Below, one piece after another: positions 23,601 to 36,986 of a stretch of DNA of 64,000 nt. This stretch comes from Tetrahymena thermophila SB210 (taxonomy: Eukaryota; Ciliophora; Oligohymenophorea; Hymenostomatida; Tetrahymenidae). The stretch's first letter is position 1. Every line of letters begins with the position of its first letter. The stretch covers positions 248,001 through 312,000 of the forward strand of contig NW_002476438.1 in NCBI RefSeq assembly GCF_000189635.1, given 5' to 3'. The notes under the pieces were generated by a model. It worked only from the letters and a program-made list of their open reading frames with translations, did no database searches and had not been told where the DNA came from. A program made the translations under genes and the position numbers.

Positions 23601-24786
23601 GTTGATTGTACTTTTCATTAATTTGTTAAAAAATTGTAAATAATTTTACTTTGTGAATGAAAATTATCATTTTTATTTTTATTTATTTATTTTAAAAACA
23701 AATTAACAAATACTTGGTCTTGAATAAATCTTAAATTAGCTTCTAATTTAACTCTATAATCCCTTTCATTATCCAACTAGAGCTTATATTTTCTCAATTC
23801 TCCTTATTGATTTCTTTCTACATTGTTTAGTTGTTCAATCAACATTGTTACAACCCTCTCTGTGTTATTAAGTTTTTCTTTATATTCTCTTTTATTTAAA
23901 ATAAAAACATAGGTTTAATTATTAAAATTTTAATATAAATTCATTTTATGAATTGTATAGAGTGCTATTGTTAATTTTAAATTATAAATTTTTTAATTCA
24001 TTACATATCTTGCGATTCATACATACTAATCATCCTATCTATGTTTGGATTATAACTTGCTAGAGAAGGTTAAAATGTCTTATTTTTATATAGCAAATCC
24101 TATTTTTATGAAAATCTTCTTGCTTCTACTTAATTTGGAGTTTCATTTTAACTTATTTGTTATTGAGCATCTGCCTCTCCTTAATCGTTTTTACTTCCAA
24201 GATTGTTGCTTCTTGGATTGAAAAAATTCGTTTCATTATTCTATTCGCCTAATTGTGGCTGAGAAAATTGTTAATTTATCTACAACTATTTTTGATTATT
24301 CAATAAAATCTTTTGCTTGGAACCAGTATCTGGACGACTTCCAGGACGTCTCACATTTGTTGTGCTTTGCGAAGATTCAAGCAATCTTCCTCCTAATATT
24401 TCTGTCATTTATTTTGATTGCAAATTCTTTGGATTCCTCTAAATTTATTAGCATAATTATTTTTTTTAAATGGACATAAAGAGTTAATTTTTGCTAAATT
24501 TATGATGCTAAGAAATAATATAAATGCTTACTTATCTAACTTTTTCATTTTCTGGTACATCTATATTTTTGTCCATCTCCAAAAGATTTTGGATATTGAC
24601 CTTTCTTCCAATCTATTAATAATTAATAAGATAGATTTATCAATATGTAATCGCCTCATTCTTTAAAAATGTTTCAAGTATTTAGTTTGAAATTCAAGCT
24701 TATTTATTGGGCATAAACCAACACTAAGGACTTCATTTAAAAATAAAAGTAGATTTAGTCTAAATTTTTACCTATGGTAAATTCAT
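20672..24786 (-). CDS. long coiled-coil protein, about 1046 aa
   Basis: Eleven exons in transcript order: 24772-24786, 24532-24612, 24005-24438, 23714-23888, 23515-23610, 22855-23352, 22455-22805, 22307-22401, 21284-22235, 20831-21176, 20672-20769. TGA lies at 20672-20674. About 180 Ser/Gln/Asn-rich residues (RRPGSRPDTGSK; SQPQLGEQ) come first, then some 850 residues of heptad-like Leu/Glu/Lys/Gln coiled coil. No motor, WD or enzymatic motif is visible. A structural role, for instance at basal bodies, cilia or cortex, is only inference. One junction is unclear: sequence from 23416 down to 23353 also reads as coiled coil (LFSLNKIRKKYYSLSE), but its phase does not fit the preceding exon. The acceptor at 23353 was therefore used. 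The 15-base first exon (MNLPQ) is inferred from phase. Confidence 0.82.
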
Positions 24787-26526
24787 TTATCAAATATATG
24801 GCTTAAACTCTTGTTATAATGTATCTTGCTTTAAATATAATATGTTATCAATTAAAGAATCCTAAATTTATAATTAAGTTTCTATGCTATTCAGTCAGTC
24901 AGTAGAGAGATAGAGATTAATTAAAATACAATGCTATTTATTTACATTGTATAATGAATCAATCCTTTTAAAATATTGATGTCTTAATAAGTTGTTTTTT
25001 TTATTGGATCCAACCAATCTATTCGAATATGCAACCAATTCAGTAAATTATCATTAAAGATTATATCAAAAAATAATTATTTTATAAGATTTTAATAAGA
25101 AAAATAGTTTAAGATTTTTAAGAAAAATAAATTAAAAAAATATATTTTAAAATTGAAAGAAATATTTTATTTCATTTTTTATTCTTAAATTTTAATCTAA
25201 ATAAATAACTGAACAAACTTTGTTTTAAATTTAAAAGTTTGTGTTCAAAAATTGTTTTATTAGCTTTTTAAAAATTAAATCATAAATAAAATAATTTTTC
25301 TATTTTGATCAAAAACTAATAAAAATAAATCCTTAATTGTTGTTGTATGTCTACATTGAATTGTTAATAATATTCTTTCAGTGAATCAAGATATACTTTC
25401 GATACTTCCTTGAATAAATGCTTTTGATCAAATACGAATTTAATTTATAAATTAAAAAGCAAATCTCATTTTTTAATTTCTTTCATAAAAATATATTTTA
25501 AACTTGTGAGAAATGTTTTATTTCATTTTTATGCTTAAGACTTCATCTAAATTAAATAACTGAACTTTATTTTAAAATTAAATATTTTCGAAAATTGTTT
25601 TTATAGCTATTTTAAAATTTAACCATAAATAAAATAGTTTATCTATTTTGATAAAAAAAATAATAAAAATAAATGCTTAATTGTTGTTTTATTTCTAAAT
25701 ACAAACATAATTTATAAATTAAAAAACTTATCTCATTTTTTAATTTGTTTCACAAAAATATAAAAAAATCATACTTTATTAAAGATTCTTTTTGTATGGC
25801 TAAAAGCGCATCAATTAATATTTAAACAAAAGTGTTCATCTTGTATAAATTAATAAAAAATTATTTTGTTTGTTGATTAAATTAATTAAAAGATGGAATT
25901 GATAAATTTTCTTATCAAGAAATCATTTAAAATAAAGAGATTGATTGAATTGAGAGAAAAGCAAAGTATCTAAAATTTTGTGAAAGAAATAATAAGAAAA
26001 TAATAAATAGAAATTTATTTATTTATTAGTTAAAAAAATAGCCATAAAATAAATACATAACATAAATTTGAATGAATCGCAGTAAATTAATTTTATTTAT
26101 AAACTTTGTCACTTTTAATTGATTCTAAATTAATTTTAGAAAATAAAATATTTTTAATTCAGAAAGAAATTAATTAATATAAAAATATTTGGGCTAAAGA
26201 AAAAAATACCAACGATTGATAAATATCTACAATTCAAATCTTTAGCAAGATCTTATAATAGTCATTGATAATTTTTTATCAAGTTAGGTTCGACAGATTT
26301 TATCTTATCTTGCTTGATAATTTTAAATAACTTGTAATAATGTAAAAGAGCTTTTATCCTTTCTAAAATCAATCTAACTTAGCCTAGAAGAAAATAAGTT
26401 TATTTTTAATATTAGCATCAATAGTAAAGGAGATTTGCTTACATACTTAAAAAAATTTGAGAGATTAAATCAAGAAAAAAATTTAATCAAACTAAATTAT
26501 AAAATAAAAGAAGCAAATATTAATTA
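24787..26526. other. intergenic, AT-rich, with a two-copy repeat
   Basis: A/T-rich sequence containing the direct repeat listed at 25,134-25,765. A short hairpin lies near 26,263-26,282 (TTGATAATTTTTTATCAA). No gene was seen. Confidence 0.5.
25134..25765. repeat. degenerate direct repeat, two copies
   Basis: The sequence from about 25,134 to 25,480 recurs at about 25,486-25,765. Shared blocks include TATTTTATTTCATTTTT, TAAATAACTGAAC, TAAATCCTTAATTGTTGTT versus TAAATGCTTAATTGTTGTT, and AATTTATAAATTAAAAA. The second copy is shorter. Both are noncoding. Confidence 0.7.
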
Positions 26527-29500
26527 ATGAATACATTTTTTATACTAATTATTTATTTAAAGCTCATTAAAATATATTTATCTTTAGAATGCTTTGATAA
26601 ATAGCCAGAAAATACGTATTGTGATATTAATCTAGAGTGCACATCTTGTACTAACAAGACTTGCTTGACTTGCTCTTTAGATTTAGCTAAATGCGACACC
26701 TGCAAAACTAATGATTATTTATTTGATAATAATTGCTCATCATAAAAACCAGTAAAAGGCGCATTTTGTGATGATAATACCAAAAAGTGTGAGAAATGCT
26801 CAGATTAAAATTGCGAAACTTGTAGTTCAGATAAGAATGTTTGTACTAAATGTAATTCCTCATTTCCATATATATATTAAAATAAATGCTACTCAAGTAA
26901 ACCTGCTAACACATCATGTGATTCAAATAATGTATGCACTGACACTACATGTCCATTAAATTGTAAGACTTGTGATAGTAAAAATATTTGCACGTAATGC
27001 AATGACCCTTATTTATTATTAAATGTTGCTACTCCAACATGTGTAGAAAAAAGCTAGATTCCTAAAAATTTCTTTTGTGATCTTAATAATGTATGCCTTT
27101 AATGTTCAGATGAATGCAGTTCTTGTAAGGATAATAAAGATAATTGCACAGGTTGTAATAATACAAAAGAATTTTTATTCAATCAAAAATGTTATCAAGA
27201 TTAACCATAAAATACTTACTGTAATGAAAAATTCTTGTGTTAAGATTGTACAAATAAATAATGCAAGAATTGTTTATCAAATTTAAATGGCTGCTAAAAT
27301 TGCCAAGAAAATTATTATTTATTTTAAGAAAATTGCTACAACCAAATACCATCAGGAGCTTTTTGTGATAAAAATACAAAAATATGCTAAAAATGTAATA
27401 TAGAAAATTGTGATAACTGTCAAGATGATATAAACTCTTGTACTTAATGCTCAAATGAATTTTATTTATTAAACAATGGAACTCCATCATGCATAATTAA
27501 AAGTTAAGTTCCAAATAATTTCTTTTGTAATAATAAAAGGGTGTGTAATTAATGTAATGATACTTGCGCTACTTGCATAGATGATAAAGATTATTGCCTT
27601 ACTTGCAAAGATCCTACCAACTATCTTTACACTAAAGCAAAATCTGCTTAATGCTTAAAAGATAAACCAATTGAAGGATTTTGCTAAGATAAAAATTGCT
27701 AAGATTGTATAACCAAAAATTGTTAAATTTGCCCTAAAAATGGAGGTATTTGTGAAAAATGCTATCAAGATAGATAATATAAATATCTTTATAAAAATGA
27801 TTGTTTAGTATAAGCTGCCTTGCCTAAAAATATCTTCTGCGACAAAAATAACGTTTGCTAAGAAAAGGGAAATGATACTTAACAAGAAAAGGGTTGCAAG
27901 AAGAGTGAATACACTTACGATGGATAATGCTTGTCAAAGATGCCTGAAAATGCTTATTGTAATTCAAAGACAAATGAATGTTAGAAATGTACTAACTTGG
28001 CTTGCTACACGTGCTAAAGCGATTTGAATACATGCATTGATTGTCTGGAGGATTCTTACTTTTACGAAAATAAGTGCCAAGATAAAAAACCTAAACATGT
28101 GTTTTGCAATAAACAAGAAAAACTAAAAGTTTGCTAGCCATGTCATGAATTATGCTCAGAGTGTAGCGGATCATCAGAGTTAGAATGTGATAGCTGCTAT
28201 CCAGATGCTGTTTTAAGTAAAGGTAAATGTATAAAGAGCGCACTCGAATTTAATTCTTCCATTAGCCAAGAGCAAGTCATCTAAATAGGAAATTAAGCTG
28301 AATCTACTTCTTAAGCTACATCTTCAAGCTCAACAGCTTTATCTCTCTCGTCTAATTTAGTTTCCAGATCTAGTTTTGGCTTAGTTGTCTCAGGACTCAC
28401 ATCACAGAAACTTACATATATGGTATTAGTAGATACAGATTTACCTCCTGTAGTGTTTAGCGTTTTGACGGCTACTAAAGGTAAAATAAATTGTTTATTT
28501 ATTCAAAATCTAATAAAAAATTAAATTAACTTAATTATTTTGGTTTAATTTTTCTATCTTTGAAACCAACGAATATTTGTTTTTGATTAAATCCTCTTTA
28601 TTATTATTATTAAAATAACACTTTAATGAGAAAAAGTAACAAACACTTAATAAAAATTTATGTGAAATTATGCAGAAAGTTCCTAAAATTAAATTTTATT
28701 ATTAAAATTAAATAGATTAATTGCCTTAAAATTAAATGAAATTCCTAAATGTATTTACAAGACTTATTAACTTAAGTGATGATGAAGTTAATTAATTTGT
28801 TAGCATAAGATTCGAATCTGTCAAGTTAAGTTATAATATATTGAACAATTGTGGCTAAGGAATTTCCATATTCGTTATCTGCTACATTCTTTTCGTCTTG
28901 TCATACCTACTTATAGAGAAATCATCTATAAAAAAGTTGTCCAACTTTTCCTCAACTCTTTACTCAAAGCTGACTTGTGGAATGATTGTTTAGTATTTCT
29001 AAATTTGTCTCTCAATTTTTGTGGTTGGAATTAATAGTTAAATTCTTGAATTTGTAAACGAAAAATAATATGAAATGTCTGGAGTAAAAATAACTCTAAT
29101 TATTCTATTAATTGCAATCGTCATCTACATTATGTACTTATTATACAAATATCTGAATACTGGTTAAATACAGAAAGGAGTTTAAAATTTCTATGAAATA
29201 ACAAGAGAAAAAATACTAAATGAAACTATCTTTGAATCAAAAATAAGGAGAAACTTTATTCTAATTTATCTCATTATTGACTCTATCATTCTCCCGACAA
29301 TATTCCTTTAATTCTACTTCTATCCCATATTGGTTTCTTCCTTGGCTATTTTCTTCTAACTATTATTTCTAGTAATAGTATGTGCATTAATGCCATTTCA
29401 TTCTAAAATTACTAATGGTTATTTTATTTTAACCAGTGCTCTATGGGTAGCACTATATATTACTTACCTTTTATTAAATATCTACTCATCTAAATCTGAT

Positions 29501-29830
29501 ATTGACAATTTTGCTAGTGTCCTTGACAACTTAACATGGGTATTCTATATAATTATTTAAATTATCTTACTATCTAACCCTGCTTATATGGTCTTGATGT
29601 TACTAAACAAATTGGTAGAATTCGTAAATCAAAAGCTCTCTGAAAGAAAGAAAAAATTATTATAAAATGAATAATAATTATTTAATTCATTTAATGAAAA
29701 TTTTAATTCTGTATAATATAGACCATAAATATCTTAGGCTGTACTAATTGATGATGTTACTAGTCGTGAGATAATCTCTCCAAATTAACAAATTAAAAAT
29801 AGGCACAATTGGATAAAAAAATTAAATTGA
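26527..29830 (+). CDS. cysteine-rich surface protein with multi-span membrane domain
   Basis: The exons are 26527-28480 and 28716-29830 (intron 235 nt, phase 1), giving 1022 residues and TGA 29828-29830. A hydrophobic N-terminus (MNTFFILIIYLKLIKIYLSL) is a likely signal peptide. Residues 25 to about 570 hold many C-x2-C-x(4-8)-C-x2-C units (CTSCTNKTCLTC; CNDTCATC), as in furin-like or growth-factor-receptor Cys-rich repeats. Ciliate members of this large family are often labelled zinc-finger LSD1 or furin-like. A Ser/Thr-rich linker follows. The second exon carries several strong hydrophobic segments (ISIFVICYILFVLSYLL; ITLIILLIAIVIYIMYLL; AIFFQLLFLVIVCALM) and a basic/Gln-rich cytoplasmic tail. 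It may be a cell-surface receptor or sensor. The ligand is unknown. Confidence 0.88.
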
Positions 29831-31155
29831 AAAACAATAACTCTCTACCCACTAATCTATATCATTTATAAAAAAAATGCTATTATTTTAATATCTATTT
29901 TTTTAGTAATTTTTCATAACTTTTAAGTTCAAAAAAATTAAGCATTTATTCATTTTATTTAAAATTGATATCATTTATCATAATCTAAATTAATAAACAT
30001 GCAATGTAAGATCTTTAAATATCAATAAAAAAAAATAAATATTTACAATTTCATGAATTTTAGTTAGCCAATTTATATTTTTAAAATATTTAAGACATCT
30101 AATTTATTTGCTACTTACAACATTCAGAGTTGATTCAAAATTTTTACAAATATTAAGCCATTTGCTTTAAATGATTTTATCATCCAAATCAAGGAATTTA
30201 ATTTTATTAGTAATAATTTAGCTTGGATAAATTATTTTGTTTAATTTCATCTAAATTTAAAAAAATAGAACAAATTATTTTATTTAGTTTTTTTATTATA
30301 TTATTTGAAAAGATATAATGCACAAAATTTCTTTAAATAAACAAACAAACAATTACAACTAGTTAAGCAGATCAGCAACAAACAGATTATAATATAAGTT
30401 AAGCAATAATAAATAGATAACCTATTACTTAAGTTAAGCAACATTTTTTCCTTATAAATGCGATTTGAATAAATAACGATGGATAGTTAATGAAATAACA
30501 CCTTATTCTATCATAAAAAATGTGTCAGTTTTATTTTATTTTATGTTTTTAAAAAAAGAGTTAAAAAAAAATATCATATAAATTGTATATATTTTTAAAA
30601 TAGTAAAAATTATAAAAAAAGCAAAGTAAAAGAATAATTAAAGTTCATTCATAACAATTCAGATATTCCATAAAAAATTTAATAAAATAAAAGTAATCTT
30701 ATTTATTTTTTTATAGAGGGGTCACACAATTAGATAGAATAACTTTCAAGACCAAACAAATTAGATAGCTTCCCAAAGAAAGATTTTAAGATTTTTAAAT
30801 AAAACAAAATAAATTTTATTTATTCTAAATATTAAATCAATGATAAATAAACTAGACAAAAAATAATAATTCTTTTTAAAATTTTTAATTAGAATATTTA
30901 ATTTATTTTGTAGCAATAATTAATTTCTTTAATAAGAAGTATGAAGTTGACAAATGGTCTATTTTGATTGAATTATTCTATTCAGCTATAATTTATTATC
31001 AACAAAAACTTCCTTGAAAAATAAACAAATGAATGAATGAATTAATTAAATTAAAGCCAAGCCTAAAAGCTTTTAAAGAGTTTTTAGCTTTTTCTAAATT
31101 GGTAAAAATTAAATAATAAAAAAATACAAATTTATTAATAATTAAAAAGGAAATA
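29831..31155. other. intergenic, AT-rich
   Basis: A TGA-free plus frame runs from ATG 30318 to TGA 30944 (208 codons), but it crosses obvious low-complexity sequence, and such lengths arise by chance here. The motif AAGTTAAGCA or a close variant occurs three times between 30,360 and 30,450. No supported gene. Confidence 0.45.
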
Positions 31156-32361
31156 ATGATTAATAATAATATTCTCTATCTTTGTCTTATTTTGATTGTT
31201 TCTGGTACTTTTGCTTTCAAGATCGCTCCTGATCAACAATGTGTTGTAAAACCAGAACACTAATAGAAAGGTTTTGGTTGCTTACCTCAATACTCTCACA
31301 CTGAGCTGGGTCATGCTTACTAAAAAAATTTCAACTCAAGCGTTGCTAATAACACTGATTTCTAGTCTTTAGATTAATTTGCTTTGACATATTTTACTGA
31401 GGATAAATGTACTTACTATTAAGATTTATAAGTAAATGTGATTTATAACGATTCTTATGTTAAATAAGTTATGTATGAAAACTTCACTAGTGCTTTTTAA
31501 AATAAAACAGTTAACATTGTAAAATACTCTCCATATCCCGATGGTAATTAACCTGATTACTTATTTTACTCTTAATACTTTGATTGCAAAAGTAGCAAAA
31601 TTATTCTTCCTAAATTATTTGAGGAGAAAGGAGAATCTTACAATGTGTGTCTTTTCAACGAAGTTAAATACTTAAATAACTCAATTGATTGCAATTTAGC
31701 TCACCTTTTTCACTACAGCTCTGAGTAGTTGTTTGGTTTCTTCAACACATCATCATTTTAGGATTTCATTTATGACCACGCTGTACATGTTATTAGCAAT
31801 TTGAAAGAAGTTGATGCTGACTTTTCTCCTTTTGGATCCAAATAATGGTATTTCACTTTCAACTTTATGCTTTAAATGACATTAGATGTCAAGGAATATG
31901 AATCTTTAAATCAAACTCTCAAATTCTTTAACACAGCAGTTCCTAAAGCTTAACTAAATAGATAAATTAGACCTTGGTTTGTTGGAATAGCTTCATACTC
32001 TCCTTACGAACTTGACTTAAATGGTGGAATTATTTTAAATGAAGCCTTATATGGATCTTTATATGATAACATAAAAAGCAATCAATTTGATATTCTTATT
32101 AGCTCTCATCCCGATCTTTAATAGGCTAAGGTATTTATCAGCAAAGATTATAGAAACTTCTCCTAAGTCAATGACACTAATTCATTAACTGCATTAAGCC
32201 AATTTGAAGCTTTTGTTTTGATTTACATTCCATCATAATTAGAAACTCCTGCTATCCTCAATACTTCCTTCGATTCCTTAAGAATTAATTTAGAAGGCAA
32301 AGAAATAATTAACATTTCAGCTGCTAAACAATAAACTGGGATTTAGAAAGATATCTATTGA
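31156..32361 (+). CDS. secreted glycoprotein, 401 aa, unknown family
   Basis: This is a single exon from ATG 31156 to TGA 32359-32361. A signal peptide is evident (NILYLCLILIVSGTFA, cleavage near residue 21). The rest is soluble, with balanced composition, several Cys (CVVKPE, GCLPQY, DKCTYY, DCKSSK, NVCLF, DCNLAH) that may form disulphides, and several N-glycosylation sequons (NNT, NDS, NFT, NKT, NNS). No membrane anchor is seen, so it is probably secreted or luminal. Its codons are richer in GC than most neighbours (GCT, GGT, AAC, TTC), which in Tetrahymena tends to accompany higher expression; that is inference. No family is recognised. Confidence 0.85.
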
Positions 32362-33571
32362 TAGAAATTTATTATAATTAATTAATAATTGATTAATTTT
32401 GATAATAAAAAAAGGTTGAATTTATATTACATATTTTTATTTATCTCTGATAAGTAAGCTTTTCTGGTACAAAATTGATGTATTTATTTTGTGTTTTTTG
32501 ATGAAGCTCTCTCTCTCTATTTATATTTCAAAAATAAATCTCAAGTGTAGTTTTTAATTTTAAAATTATTTGTTCTACAATAGATACAATTTTTGATAAT
32601 AAAGTTTTGCTAATATTCATATATATAAAAGAATAACTATAAAAGAATGAAGTAAATTAAATTAATCTTATCAAAAATGATTTAGAACAAGTACAAATAA
32701 AAAGGTATACTTTTATTCATTTAATTTTAGATGACTCTATTGAATTTATTTTAACAAAAAAATAATTTATTTATGTGAAGTGAAAAAATAAAATTAATGA
32801 TTTCTAATTAATATGTCTAAAATATACTGGAATCCTGCATTTTTTACATGCCCAGAAAGTAAACAACTTCATTTAAAATGAAGATTTTTATTTTAAATTG
32901 AGTTATATGAAAAAATTATTTTCAAGAGGTTTAACTAAACAAACAATGAAAGTATATTTGAAATTTTTAATGTATATCTTGAAATTTTTATCTACAAATA
33001 ATTAATATTTTATTACTCAAACTAAAATCCCCTCACAATAAAATATTCTTTTATAAGCTTTAATTATAAAGATTTATATATTAAGTCAGTCGTGCTTTAC
33101 TTAATTTAACCAAGAATTTATTTATCCACAGACTAATTTGGTTTTCTTTATTGAAATATAAAGATTGTTAATTGTTGATAAAATGAAGAAATATTTTAAA
33201 TAAAAAATCTTTTTATTTAATTTACTCTACAGATTTAATTTATCATAAAAAAATAATTAATAAATGTTTTAGGAGATTTATTTGTACTCTATAAATAGAA
33301 TGTCCAACCTTAAAAAAGGAAATTAACTTTACTAAGATACCTAACTAACTAACTATTTATCTATGTATCTATTATCTTTTTATATTTAAGAATTGTATTA
33401 ACCATTATTTTATGCTTACTATTAATATTATGCTTAAAAAATCAAATATATTTTTTAATTTACAATTTAATTGTAAAGCAATCAAGCAAGCAAGCAAACA
33501 AACAATCAAAATACTCTCTAATTAATTTCTGCAAATAAATAAATATAAACATATAAGTAAGAAGTAAATAA
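32362..33571. other. intergenic, AT-rich
   Basis: A/T-rich with CAAG/CAAA runs near 33,480. A 22-codon ATG frame at about 32,813 (MSKIYWNPAFFTCPES) looks protein-like and could be spliced to later frames. The downstream frames are not convincing, so no gene is called. Confidence 0.45.
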
Positions 33572-34915
33572 ATGCAGCAAGTTTAATATAAATCATTCAT
33601 AAGACTTTTAGCTATTGTGTAGAATGCGAGTTGGGGAGGATTTATAATTGGATACACAACATCGGAATTAGCTTTTTCTTATAAAAATATAATTGCAAGT
33701 TTTAACAATAGTGAACATGAAGATCTATTTAATTTATTATTCGTAATTATTCTTCCTTTAGGTGGAATAGTTGGTACAATTATCTATTACTATATTTCAT
33801 AGCTGACTTCAAGAAGGAATATTCTCATTATTTCAGATATAATTAATATTTTAGCGATTTTTATTGGTTACAATTAAATTTATACATTTATGCTTTTGCG
33901 ATTTTTTGAAGGAATAAGTAATGCTCTGAATTTTTGTGGAGTACTGCTATACATTAGAGAGATTATGCCTGATTAATAAGCAGATAAGGGTGTTTTAATA
34001 TTTTAAATCAATTTAAATATTGGGATTATTATGGCAAATGTACTTTGTTTACCCCTTGCATCACCTGGCTCTGAAAATTCCAATTAATAAAACCTAAATT
34101 ATTACTGGAGAGTAATATTTGTATTTCCTATACTAATTTGCTTCTTAAGAATGTATTGCCTAATATTTGTCTACGATTTCGAGACTCCTTATTACTATTA
34201 TTCAATGAATCAGTAACATAAAGTCAATAGACTTTTAAAGCTATTATACGACCATAAATTTGTAGGACAAATTCAAAATAAATTAGAATAAATAGGCTAA
34301 GAAGAAGAAACAAGCAGTCCTACTTATAATCTTAGAAAATATTTCTGTTCTATTTTGGTTTCTATTTAATAAATGACAGGAATTAATGTTGGAATTTACT
34401 CTGCTTAAGCTTTAATTGATATTTTTTCAAATTAAGATTAATTAAGAGTGATTACCTTATTTTGTAACATTTTACTTTTAATATCTGCTGTCATAAGCTA
34501 TATATTCGAGTAATAAATTAATAGAAAAACTAAATTTATAGGACTTAATTTGCTTTTTCTATTCTTAATTAAAATGGTAGATATATTGCAAAATTAGAAA
34601 AATTCATATATTTCATTGATCTGCTACTTCTTATTTAATTCGATTTTTAACTTCAATGTAGGTCCCTTAATACTTAGTATTACTAGTGATTTGAATAAAG
34701 AAAAAGGCATTGCTATTTCATATATATTTTATTGGGTTTTTAATCTAACCTCAGTCCTTGTTGGATAAATTAAACCTTTTACTGTAGGTTAAATAATCTT
34801 TGCAGTCGTTTGTTTAATTGGGTTTGTATTGCTTTATTTCAAAGGAATAGAAACGAAGGCTGTGCCTTACCACATGATTAAATCACAAGAATTTTTAAAA
34901 TAATAACAAAATTGA
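33572..34915 (+). CDS. MFS sugar-transporter-like membrane protein (copy 1)
   Basis: This is an intronless 447-residue frame with TGA at 34913-34915. About twelve hydrophobic segments are separated into two halves by a hydrophilic loop, as in SLC2/sugar porters of the major facilitator superfamily. Family-like features are GGFIIGYTTSEL in TM1, R-F-F-E-G-I-S-N-A near TM4-5 followed by YIREIMP (compare GR/YI-E-PxxxRG), QQMTGINVGIYSA at TM7 (compare QQxxGINxxxYY in sugar porters), and a closing FKGIETKA. It would move a sugar or similar solute across a membrane; the substrate is unknown. The next gene is a diverged tandem paralogue. Confidence 0.85.
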
Positions 34916-35582
34916 GAGAAAAAAATTTACAAATCTATTTTATTCTATATATCATAACAAAATATTTATTTTATATTTATTATTAATATTGTAAAAAATA
35001 AACGAACAAATTATTTGTATAAAGTAACAAAGAAATAAGTATCTTAATATTAATAAATAAATATACTCCTCTTTTTAAGTAAAACCTTTAAAATTTGATG
35101 TGGATTAACACTTTTTATGTTATTAAAACACATTTCTTGATTTTAATTAGCTTGTAAAAATAAATCTTGGTAAATCAGCTTATGAGTTAAATTTGACTTA
35201 TTTAAAAAAAATGAAAAGACTTAATTGTTCAAATTTTTTTAAAATTTTTTGGCTTTATCGTTTTTTTTATAAATAAAATAACTTTTAAAGGATATTTTAT
35301 ATTTTATTAATGCTTAATTTAGAAGTTTTTTAAAAGTTTTTTTAAGATAGAAGTTTTATAATTAAATTTCTACTTTTTTTTATATTAAAAAAAAGACAAG
35401 CTAAAAAGTATGTTAAATAGTTTTTACAACTTGTTTATGATTTTTAAATAATTTTGTTAAGGACCAGAAAAATTGTAAAACATGAGTAAGCTCAAATGAG
35501 GAATAAATGGTTTATTTATTTATAATTTGCTTGATTTTCACTTTTTTACTCCTATTATTAATTTATATTTAAATTTGTTGAT
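34916..35582. other. intergenic between the transporter paralogues
   Basis: 667 bp of A/T-rich sequence. It must carry the promoter of the second transporter, but no motif stands out. Confidence 0.5.
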
Positions 35583-36986
35583 ATGAGTAATAAAGAAGAG
35601 ATATTTCAATAAGGAAAAATAAGAATTATTTCAATCATTTAAAATGCTTGTTTAGGGGCTTTTTTGAGTGGATATACAGGAGCAGAATTGTCATACACAT
35701 TTGATGCTGTCAAAGAAAACCTTTAATTAAACGGGAATGAATATCTTTATAATATAATATTTACTATAAGCATCATTCTTGGTAGTTTTTTAGGAACTGT
35801 TTTGTACTCATAATTGCATTAGTATTCTACAAAAAGAATTATAATGGTCATGGCAGATTTAATATTTATTGCTTCAGTCACTTTTAGGTTTGATACTTGG
35901 GAGGCTTTTGCACTTCAAAGATTTTTAAAAGGAATTTCAAATGGGCTCAATCTCTGCTCTGGATTAGTTTACATAAGAGAAATATCTCCTGACGATTTCT
36001 CCAGCAAGGCTATTTGCATATTTTAAATTAATGTTAACATGGGCATAGTCTTAGCTAATCTTATTTCAATCCCTCTTTAATCAAATTAAACTAGCTCTTA
36101 AGGAGCCTCACAGTATTGGAAATTTGTCTTTTGTTTTCCACTCTTAATCGCTCTCATAAGAGCTTATGTGCTCATATTTATTTTTGATTTCGATACGCCC
36201 TTTTCTTACTACTAATAAGAGCATATTCATAAAGGCTAAAAATTATTAAAAAAGCTTTACTTTCCTGATGAAAGTTAAGTAATATTCGAATAATACAGAA
36301 ATTTCTAAGAAGATTAGCAACCAACATTTAAAGTAAGATGGATAAATGCTGCAATTGTTTTTGCAATTTAGCAGATGTGTGGTATCAATAGCATCATACA
36401 ACAGTCAAACACTTCAATAAATTAATTTACATAAAATAAGTAAACTATAGCTATTTTATAGCTTTTTATGAACCTAATTTTGCTTTCAATGGCTATTCTT
36501 ACATATTTTCTGATAGATAAATATACTTAGAAAATTCTAAAATCTATGATGACATTAGGTTGTACTCTTCTTGGTTTTTCTTTAATTGCTATGGTTTTGC
36601 TATAGAAAATAGAAACAAGCTAAGTTTATTAAATAATTAATGTAGCAGCATATTTCTTTATTTTTAACTCTACACTTGGGCCAGTAACTCTTATTTATAT
36701 TGCAGATATTAGCAAAGATAGCGTTATGAGCATAGGATTTTACTCTTACTGGATTACCTATATGCTATCTTCTGGCTTATAAATGACTAACAATTCATAT
36801 ATTCCAATCATATTTGCATTTTGCTGCTTCATAGGAGCATACTATTACTATAAATTTTGGTATCCTACAAAAGGCAGGATATTTTATGATATCAATATAA
36901 AGCTTAATACATACCAAACTTTTTACAAATAATTATTTTAGGGATTTTAATTAGAAGATACAAATTACAAAGATAAATATAATTGA
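35583..36986 (+). CDS. MFS sugar-transporter-like membrane protein (copy 2)
   Basis: This is an intronless 467-residue frame with TGA at 36984-36986. It aligns with the preceding gene along its length: QNACLGAFLSGYTGAEL versus QNASWGGFIIGYTTSEL, and RFLKGISNGLNLCSGLVYIR versus RFFEGISNALNFCGVLLYIR. The TM7 motif is QQMCGINSIIQQS-like. About twelve membrane spans with a central hydrophilic loop support the MFS assignment. The two genes are a tandem duplication that has diverged well beyond recent copying. The substrate is unknown; differences at TM7 and in the last third suggest the substrates may differ. Confidence 0.85.

Noticed and set aside
21459-24479. plus-strand frames inside the coiled-coil gene
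   Set aside because: They are complements of exons 21284-22235 and 24005-24438.
26283-26300. GGTTCGA resembling a tRNA T-arm
   Set aside because: No acceptor, D or anticodon stem can be drawn around it; no tRNA was found anywhere in the window.
26768-27490. other-frame ORFs within the Cys-rich gene
   Set aside because: Low-quality shadows; the Cys-spaced frame is clearly the coding one.
30318-30944. TGA-free plus frame of 208 codons
   Set aside because: It crosses homopolymers and intron-like sequence; a chance of a few percent per frame makes this unremarkable across the window.
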